A stretch of 64,000 bases of DNA from Hemicordylus capensis (taxonomy: Eukaryota; Chordata; Lepidosauria; Squamata; Cordylidae). The notes under the pieces are model-generated. The model ran no database searches, had not been told where the DNA came from, and saw only the letters and a list, made by a program, of their open reading frames with translations. The position numbers and the translations under genes were made by a program. The stretch is taken from contig NC_069669.1 in the NCBI RefSeq assembly GCF_027244095.1, positions 2,382,501 through 2,446,500 on the forward strand, given 5' to 3'. Numbering within the stretch: the first letter of the stretch is position 1; each line of letters opens with the position of its first letter. Of this stretch, positions 28,501 to 37,500 are shown one piece after another.

Positions 28501-31500
28501 TGATCCCATATTTCTTTGAACCAATGTCTATCCTGTCTCCTTTTTCCATCGGATGGATGGATGGATGGATAGATAGATCTGATTGATGAAACTACAAATA
28601 CGAATATGATGCAGATTTATATACCGCTTTTCAACAAAAGTTCCCAAAGCGGTTTACATTGCTATAAATAAAATTGCTCCCTGTCCCCAAAGGGCTCACA
28701 ATGTAAAAAGGAAACGCAAGATAGACACCACAGCAATAGCCACTGGAGGGATGCTGTGCTAGGAGCAAATAGGGCCAGTTGCTCTCCTGCTGCTCAATAA
28801 AGAGAATGACCACTTTAAAAAGCTGCTTCTGCTCAGTTAGCTCTGGAATTCTGACCTTCTATTCAGGGGTTATCCCATTTTATCCTCTCAACTGTTCAGT
28901 GAACAGTTCAGTAGGTTCCGCTGGAGGAATAGCCCATGCACTTCGCAGCAGGGCTGGGATTTGAACTTAGATCTCCCCAGACCAAAGGCAGCGTTCTTAC
29001 CTGTTTGTATGCCCGGACTGGCTCTCAGTTGAAAGAGTCAAGATTCCAGGAGCGAAAATGGGGTGCATTAATCTCTTGTGGAATTTTTAATCATGGGAAT
29101 GGCTTCCTAGGAGCAGATTAGATTTATGTTGAGGATATGACTTAAGTTTTAAAATATTGTTGCTGTAGCATTCAGGAAATGTACTTCATGCCATTTATAT
29201 ATCTATATCTGGGTAAATAAAAGCATAACAGTCATATCCACTTTAAAAGACCCTAACAAAGAAATCTGTTTTTGCCCGGCACCTAACATTCTTGAGAATA
29301 GGGCCCAGGCCTGGTGAAGGGTGCTCCGAAACTAAAGTGCCAGCGCTAAGAGAGCCTGATCCTGCAAGAAGCAGGCCCAGTGTTCCAAATACAGCCCAAG
29401 TTTATCTTGAGAAGTGATTCCCACAAGAATACCCTCTGGCCATTTGGTAAGATGCCACTCCCGTGATTAGGTTTGCTATGCAGATAAATGGTAGCTGGTG
29501 GCAGATCTACTTTAGCAGAGGCTTCTAAAAAGCAGCCTTGGACACATTCTAAACATCACTTGCTTCCTTGGGAAGGGTCTCCCTTGGGCAAACGTTGCTT
29601 CATGTCAAAAAGCACAGGCTCCTTGATAAGCCTAGAACAGCTGCTCAAGCAGTCCCCAATGATCCTTCCCAAACTCTGTGGAACTGGAGCCCACTGCTGG
29701 CCGAGCAACTACTCCGAGCAACTAGCAAGAGAACTGTTATCTGTGAGTACAGAACCATTTCTGCTGGTACTCATTTGAAAACCGCTTCTTAAAAATTATG
29801 TGAAGCCCTGGTTATCAACACTGGTTGCATTTTTCCAGCACTGTTCAAAGAGCATGTAGCTGATGGTGAACACTTAATTAATCTCATCCATGTGCAAATT
29901 AGATTATTACATTAAGGAGCCCAACCTGATGAACAAGCAACTGGAGATCTTCAAGATCCTTTTTTGAAAGGCAAAGAAATTCCTCTCCTTCAGATATATC
30001 ACTTTCCAATGTCCAAATTGGTGTATGTTCAATTTCTGCATGATATTGTCTGGTTTCTCTTCTCAATTAAAAAAATTCTTCCAACCTTTGCTCCTTTACT
30101 TTCAAGAGATTCTCAACATATTCTCCTAGCTCTTCCAGCTCCTAGTGGCTGGAAACACTGCCAGTAGGTATGTAGCTGGGCGTCACACAAAGCTCTACAC
30201 TGATCTTGTGTAGTGTGACTGATCTTCTTCCTGCAGTTGTTTCAACTCCTTCAGCCTTTCCAGTTTTTTTCCCCTTTAAGAGTAGGATCTAAAGCCAGAT
30301 GAAATCCTTTCTCCAACTTAAGGATGAATAAGACCACATCAGCTTGGAAGGGGTCCAGCTTGAGTTCATATCAGAGTATATTCAACGGATGCTTCTGTGT
30401 TTCAATGTCCTTTCCCCATTTTTTCTTTCAAGTTACTTTCTTCCTCAATCACTTCATTCAGCAACACCTCCGTGTGAGCCTTTGCCATCTGCCGGTACTC
30501 CAGTTGCAGCTCTTTGCTGTTGCCCAGTTCATTCCGTAAGTCCAGCAGCTTTGATAGAGCCATGGGCACACAGTTGGCCAGCGTGGAGGCCAACACCTCA
30601 CTTTCTCTCAGCAGCTTCACCTTCTTAAAGTGCTGGAACAGATTCTCCACCACTGTCTTGAGATCAGATCAGCCCTCTGACAAAAAATATATGTAGTAAT
30701 ACCAGCTATGGACAAAAGCTAGTCTTCTGATTAGTGATCTTACTCATCTCTGTAAATGATGTCATTTAACTCTCCAGTCAGCCAATGCTGTTTTGACAAA
30801 AAGGAGCAGTGAGGAAGTGATACATGCCTTTTGAGTATTTTTAAAAGACGGCCTGAGAAGTTTCTACCAATCATTGCTTCATGTTAGACCGTGAACAGCT
30901 CAGTGGCTCTTGCCTTAGTGGCAAATCATTCAACTTTGCAGTTTCTGTCAAAGTCCCTTTTCCAAACGGGAGTAGCATTTCACAGGAACAGAAGGTATTT
31001 TCCCTTCAACAAAGCTGAACATGATTTTATAGCTAGCACTTATGTTTATTAGGAGGGTCTGGGGCATCTTCAAAGCCACTGCCTTGCCACAACCAGGAGC
31101 CTGCTTCTGGGGAAAATACGGTCATTCTTGAAGCATCCGTGTGGAAAAGCCCGTCCCTCATTTTCTGAAAAGCCAGTTGCTGTCCCTTTCTCACAGTGGG
31201 ACAAATCCTGAACACACAAGTCAAGGTTTCATTCAAAGGCTTACGCGAGGTCCTTGAGCTCTGTAGTTGGTGCATTGTCTGTCATGCATTTTATACCAAA
31301 GCATCAGTATCCCAGTCCCCAAAAAGAAAAATTGCATGAGAAGCAGCCCTGAGGGACAATGACTATAACTTGGGGTATGTATTTAACTCCAGATTAAGAG
31401 TGTGATCCTGTAATAATGAGGCCAAGTAGCATATCAGCATGGAGATGTGACACACACCAAGTCCAACTCAGTATCTCTTGAGGCAAACACAATAGATTTA

Positions 31501-34500
31501 TTCAGGCCACTCCATTATTTCTGTGGGCAAACATTACAGATTTTGTACATCCCAAAAGCAACTATATACCGGGTTGCGTTGTCTCCTCTCCTCAAATGTC
31601 CCAGGTTAAGCTGAATCAGGACTTCAGTATTAGTGATGGCAGTCCCATCCTAAAGATTTAAAATTCCAAGACTGCACACACATCCTGACTTTAAATGGGT
31701 TCTCCAATAAGTTTGTCCCTAGCCAATCAGCTGTTTAGGTCATTTTGTGTCAAGACTAGGGAGGTATGTTAGCTCCAGGCTAGTTAGGAAAGTGTAAGCT
31801 CATCCCTGCATGCTTACTCATCAGCTCTGGGTGTTTAGTCTTGTCTGTCTGTCTGCTTGCCTGCATATCCATTCGTCCAAACTGTTGTACAGTCACTGTA
31901 GGTGCTTAGCTTGGCCCCTGAAATGTACACATGACAGCTCATTAGGACTCTTGCCCCCTCCCCTTTTCCAGGCAACTTGTGAACGAGGGTTTGCAGCCAT
32001 GGAAGAGACTCATCAGAAGAAGATTGAGGACTTGCAAAGGCAACATCAGCGGGAACTGGAGAAGCTGAGGGAAGAGAAAGACCGTTTGCTGGCAGAAGAG
32101 ACAGCTGCCACCATCTCAGGTACCGCAGAAGGTTCCAAGGGAAGGAGGGGATTATGGGGAAACGTATCAGATGACCGTGGGTTTTAGGGCAAAGCCTTTC
32201 TGGACAAAGGATATGAAGGTCATATAGGATATTGCCTGTAATCTGTTCCTTTCCTTTGCTGCACAGCCATCGAAGCCATGAAGAACGCGCATCGGGAAGA
32301 GCTGGAGCGGGAACTGGAAAAGACCCAGCGCTCCCAGATTAGCAGCATCAACTCCGACATTGAGGCCCTCAGGAGGCAATACTTGTAGGTGTTCCATGAA
32401 ACATGCAGAGCAGTTGTTGTTGGCATCTGAGTTGCACTTGATGAAAAGCACTGCTGAGAGCATGCTTTGGGCGAGTGGGGAAAGCCATTCTTTGACCATA
32501 GGGAAGCACTGTTGTAGGGTCTGACCAGCAAAGGATGTTTTTGTATGCTCTTTTTTGCATTGATATTGCAGGAAGAGTGGTTGTGGTGGATGGAGCTAAT
32601 TGGACAGCCCTCTGGAGCATTATTCCTGCTTGGGGCCTCTAAGCATTTCTGTTAGGGAATTGTAATCCTGACCTGCAGCCCCATTAGCATCTGGATTATT
32701 TATGCATCCGAGCACATCACAGACATTCAATGTGGACAATACAATCAAACCACATCCAGTTTTATGTTTGAAGGTTTACGTTGTAACAGCAAACAAATGT
32801 ATGTTCTTGCAGGCAACAAGGAATGTACTTGAATGCTTTTGTCTAGCAAGAAGCAAAAGTACCCCATCTTGGTTTGAGATGGGCTTCTCCTTTTCTGTGC
32901 TTTTCCCCGAGTTCTCTGGAAACATCCTGAAATAACAAGCCAAATGCTTCCCTCTCCCAAAACTTGCCTTCCAGCAACAGCAACCAGGAAGGTGAGGCAG
33001 CTAACAAGCTTCTGTGCCCAGGGAACCCTGCACTGCACACATCCTGTTGCTGCTGAAGTTTTCAGGCCTAACAAAAGCCCAAGAGTAGCCCTGTTAAACC
33101 ACTTTGAGAACATCTTTTGTTGAAAATCAGTATATAAATATTCTTAAATAATATTTTGATGAGCTTCCTGTGGGAAATATTCCCTGCAAAAACTAATGGA
33201 TGCAGCTGCTTGAATTACACTTTTCATCCCAAATGTAGCAACTGTCCAGTTGTACAGAGACTCCTTTTCTTGTGTCCTGTTCCATGAGCATCTGTTTCAG
33301 CAGTGCCAGGCCTTCCTTAACAAGTGGTTGGCTTTGGATTTGTTTCCCCTCTCATCAGGGAGGAGCTGCAGTCTGTCCAACGTGAACTCGAGGTCCTCTC
33401 AGAGCAGTATTCACAGAAGTGCTTGGAAAATGCTCACCTGGCCCAGGCCCTGGAGGCAGAGAGGCAGGCCCTCCGCCAGTGCCAGCGAGAGAATCAAGAG
33501 CTCAATGCTCATAATCAGGTAAGGCACTCCGACAACTCCATTAGAGGAAGAGCAATAAGCAACTCTCTGGTTTCCCTGGAGTGGCTTTCAGGAAAAGGGA
33601 CCTCCTGGGGTTCTGACTCCCGGCTCTTGCATTTTGACTTGGTTTGAGGCATGTTTGCCAGTTGAATCAGTTGAATAGTGAGAGTGAAGAATTGCAGTGC
33701 TGGGTGTTGCATCAGAAAGCTTTGCTGCTAGGCATGGTGACACATCCTAGAATCCTGGCTCTGTGGGAAGTTGAGGCTGCAGGACCATTTGAGCTCTCAG
33801 GGGTTCTAGGCTTCCATAGCTATGCTGAACAGAGAGCACGCTCAGGAGAAGAGCCACCTTCAGCGCCATTGGTGGTAGAAAGGCAGCATACACACTCCTG
33901 GATAAATACAGTAAATGCATGACAACTCTATGCCTCTCCTAGGAGCTGAATAATCGCCTCGCTGCAGAGATCACACGGCTGCGGACACTGCTGACCGGGG
34001 AGGGAGGGGTAGAGACTGCTGGCTCGCCTCTTACCCAAGGCAAGGACGCCTATGAGTTGGAGGTGAGTAGTTGAGCCAAACCAGCTGGAGTTCGATGGGT
34101 GAGTGTGAGAGGCGTTCCCATTCTTTAGGCAAATTGCAAGCATCGCCTAACTAGACCTTCTGCCTTTTCACTTGCCATGTGTCTTCACCCAATGTAAAAT
34201 GGGTCTGCCTGGATTCTTTCTTCCTGGCAGGTCCTGCTGAGAGTCAAGGAATCGGAAATCCAGTACTTGAAGCAGGAGATCAGCTCCTTGAAGGATGAAT
34301 TACAGACAGCATTGAGGGTAAGGATCCAAGGGCAGGCAAGACCTCCTGTTGTTTGGAACTTGATGGGGGTTTTTTTAAACAGAAACCATCATTTTCCGTT
34401 TAAGTGTGTGAAATAAAGTAAAATTTACACAGTGTACGTATGGAAATAAAGATCTGTCCTGTCTATCGCAAGCTGATTGCTTATCTAATCCTAGCCATGA

Positions 34501-37500
34501 AGTGGGGCTAGGTTAGCATAAGTTGCCCTGCTTGAATCTAGGCTAAACACTCACTATTCAAAGAATCCATGACTGGAGGCTCCCAGAGTCCCAGCCGCTC
34601 TTACCCTGCCCCCTCCTTGTCCACCCAGGAGCAAGAGGGGTGTGTGGAGGGAGCTGTGCCTGTAGCAGCAGCGCTGGGCAGTTGCTCACTTTGGAGTTTC
34701 TGTCTCCCCCCATTCCATCCACTCCTCAGCTTGGCCATTACAGAAATGTTAGTCTATTCCATGTGTAGCCCACCTTTCATCAGTCATGGAACTCGTGGCC
34801 TGCCCAAGCCATCTTCTATCCAGTCACTGGTCAGGACCAAACCTGCTTGGCTTCAGTAATACTGCTGCATTATGGTGCCTCCTGACCAGACATGTAGCTA
34901 GGGAAGAGTGTTCGCTACTCTCCTTGGTGGCCCCTCACACTCTCCAGCCCTGCGCCCTGCTTGTGACATCACATGCAGGGGAAATGACCAGCACCCAGAA
35001 GAGTACACAAAGCCCTCCGGACCTCATTTCCCAGCCACCTTTGTTGTTGGTTGGGTGTCTTCGCTCTTTTGGAAACAACAAGAGAACTATCCAGCCGACA
35101 ACAAAACTGGCTGGAAGATGAGGTTGGCCGGAGCTCAGGGAGGGGGAAGTCAGGTGGCTCTCGGGAGCTGGGTGGCTTTGGTTCTTTGAACCCATCTGCC
35201 CACTTATAGCTCTGCCCCAGTAGCTGCTCCTGGTTCCCAACGTAGAAGAGCCAGCATCCGAAACACACAAGAACAGGCTTTTGGGTTGGGAGTCGGTCAG
35301 TCCCTCCCTTTGTGAAATGCTGCCTTGCTTTGTGTGTAGGTTGTTAAAACAATTCATAGGCTATTGACAAAACCCCAAGCGAGTTTTTCATGAACAGGTT
35401 CATCTTTCAGGTGCTCAGTTATAAGCATGAGTCCTGACTCTGGGTCGCAGTGTTAAGAAACCCATGACCTCCTTTAGATAAAGATGAATGTGGGCACAGT
35501 TATCCTGTGCTTGCACCCACAAGACTAGCTGCTGCTCAGTATGTGCCAATGACTCCTCTCCCAGGGGTGAATCGGTCTCCCCCCAGTGGCTTGTAGCATG
35601 TGCTTGTCCTCGTCTCCCATGCCTTGTAACACAGAGAAGCCTCCTCCCCTGAAATGTACGCTGCTTTTTCTGAAGGAGAAGAAATACGCCAGTGACAAGT
35701 ATAAAGACATCTACACAGAGCTCAGCATTGTGAAGGCCAAGGCGGACTGTGACCTCAGCAGGCTGAAAGAACAGCTCAAGGCAGCCACCGAAGCCCTTGG
35801 TGGGAAATCCCCAGAAAACACCACAGTGTCCGGATATGGTCAGTCCCCTCAACTGGCTCGGTTATTAAATGGAAGCAGTGCCAAGTCTCGTGTGTCAGTG
35901 GAGGCTCTTTGCGGGGACTCTTATGGTAGCGCACCCCTCTGTATTCCAGATACGCATGAATTGATAAATGATCCCTTTCCTATCGTGTGTTATGTTACTC
36001 AGGCCTTGTGGTTTCAGAGAGCTGAAGCTAGAACTGGTGACAAAGCCAGGCCCCTTTGGAGACTGTGGATGTTCTGGGCAGCTGTCACCTGGCAGCAGAC
36101 CGGACCTCCTGGGGAGCCTTTTGGTTGTCTTTCTCTTTATTCATAGGGAGGGGGAGTTTTGCACTCGACATGCTTTCAACTACAGTGGCTCTGTCTTCTC
36201 CCCCATCTAGATATTATGAAATCCAAAAGCAACCCTGATTTCTTGAAGAAAGACAGGACCAGTGTTGGCCGACAACTAAGAAATATCAGATCAAAGGTGA
36301 GTTAATGTTGTTTTCTCTTAGGCTTCCTAGCTTAGAGAATTGTAAATATGTGCCTACAAATCCACTTGCCCTCTGGGGAGCAGTATAGGCAGCACCACAC
36401 AGGTCTCCTCACCAGAGGTCTCATTTCCTTGGCCATTTTTGAGAAGCTTCTAAGAAATGGCAGGGATCCTTTCTGAACAGGGCTCCCACTGTTTCTTATC
36501 CTCTCCATCTCCCATTGCAAATGACAGAAGACTTGCTTCTCTCCTAAGCCCGCTCTCTGCCTGTGTGCTGAACAGGATTGGAGGGGTGGCCAACACAGAT
36601 AATGACTGGTTAGTGAACTTACCCTAAATTTTTTGATCCCTGGTTGTGAGATACAAGGTTAAATATGACCTGTAGGCAACAATGTGTGTTCTATTTTTTT
36701 TCTTTCGTGTGTGCAGAATGAGTTTTGTTCTGGGCGGCAGTATCAAGGCAGGGTGTGCGCACATGTGCATTCAGAGTGGGGCCTTCCTGATTCAACCTGA
36801 GTGGGATCTAAAATTAACTGAGCGGATATCAAAAAACGTGTGAGCATGCGTGCACATGCACGCCTTAGAGGGAACACTGGTAGGCACCATTGCCTTAGCA
36901 TAGCTATGGTAGCTCTATTGTGTTCAAAGTCCAGTTATAGAATGTTAACTGTCTGGAGTCCCTTGAAGGCCCATACTTGGTCTTGGTGGTTCGTCTGAGA
37001 ATTTGCATGGTATGCTTTGCAACATTGGAACACATAGGGCATGAGAATATAGGAGTACTTGTACTCAGCTTGTCCCCAAGAGGATGTCCATCTACACTGA
37101 CAGGCTTAACCTTTGCCAACACTTACTCAGTTTTGGAGAGCTTGAGTAGTAGGTAGCCACCAGGAAAATAGACAGGATTTTGTCCATATGTTAAGACTTT
37201 TTCAGAGTTAATGTATAGATGAAACAAATTGGGGTGTGTGTGTGTGTGTAACTTCATTTTCTGTATACAGTGGATGTAAACTCTGTCTTTTACCGGTGTG
37301 CCTCCACTGGTTGATCTCCCAAGTTGTGTGTTCCTTTCTCTCCCCCCCCCCCCATTTTGGTGTTTTGTGGTTGAATAAGCAGGGAAGTGGGTACCCAGGC
37401 TTTGTAGGCTATGAAGACCACGAGCTCCAGAGTGGGAGGGAAAGTATTGTGTTGCTGGGATCTCCACTGCAATTAGGATTTATGTATTTCTTGTTTTTCT

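Larger units (their letters stand above)
28089..31971 (+). other. MPRIP intron after the mega-exon
   Basis: Reading on from the mega-exon gives 31 more codons to a TAG at 28182-28184. The intron contains a (GGAT)n tract (28549-28571), a LINE 3'-end repeat (28605-28845), a tRNA-SINE-like relic (28900-29025) and a PRC1-family pseudogene (29903-30660). Stretches 29.1-29.9 kb and 30.7-31.9 kb are unclassified. Confidence 0.7.

Noticed and set aside
31033-31275. 80-codon minus-strand open frame upstream of the PRC1-like relic
   Set aside because: It is in the right direction to belong to the same retrocopy, but I recognise no PRC1 sequence in it and it may be chance.
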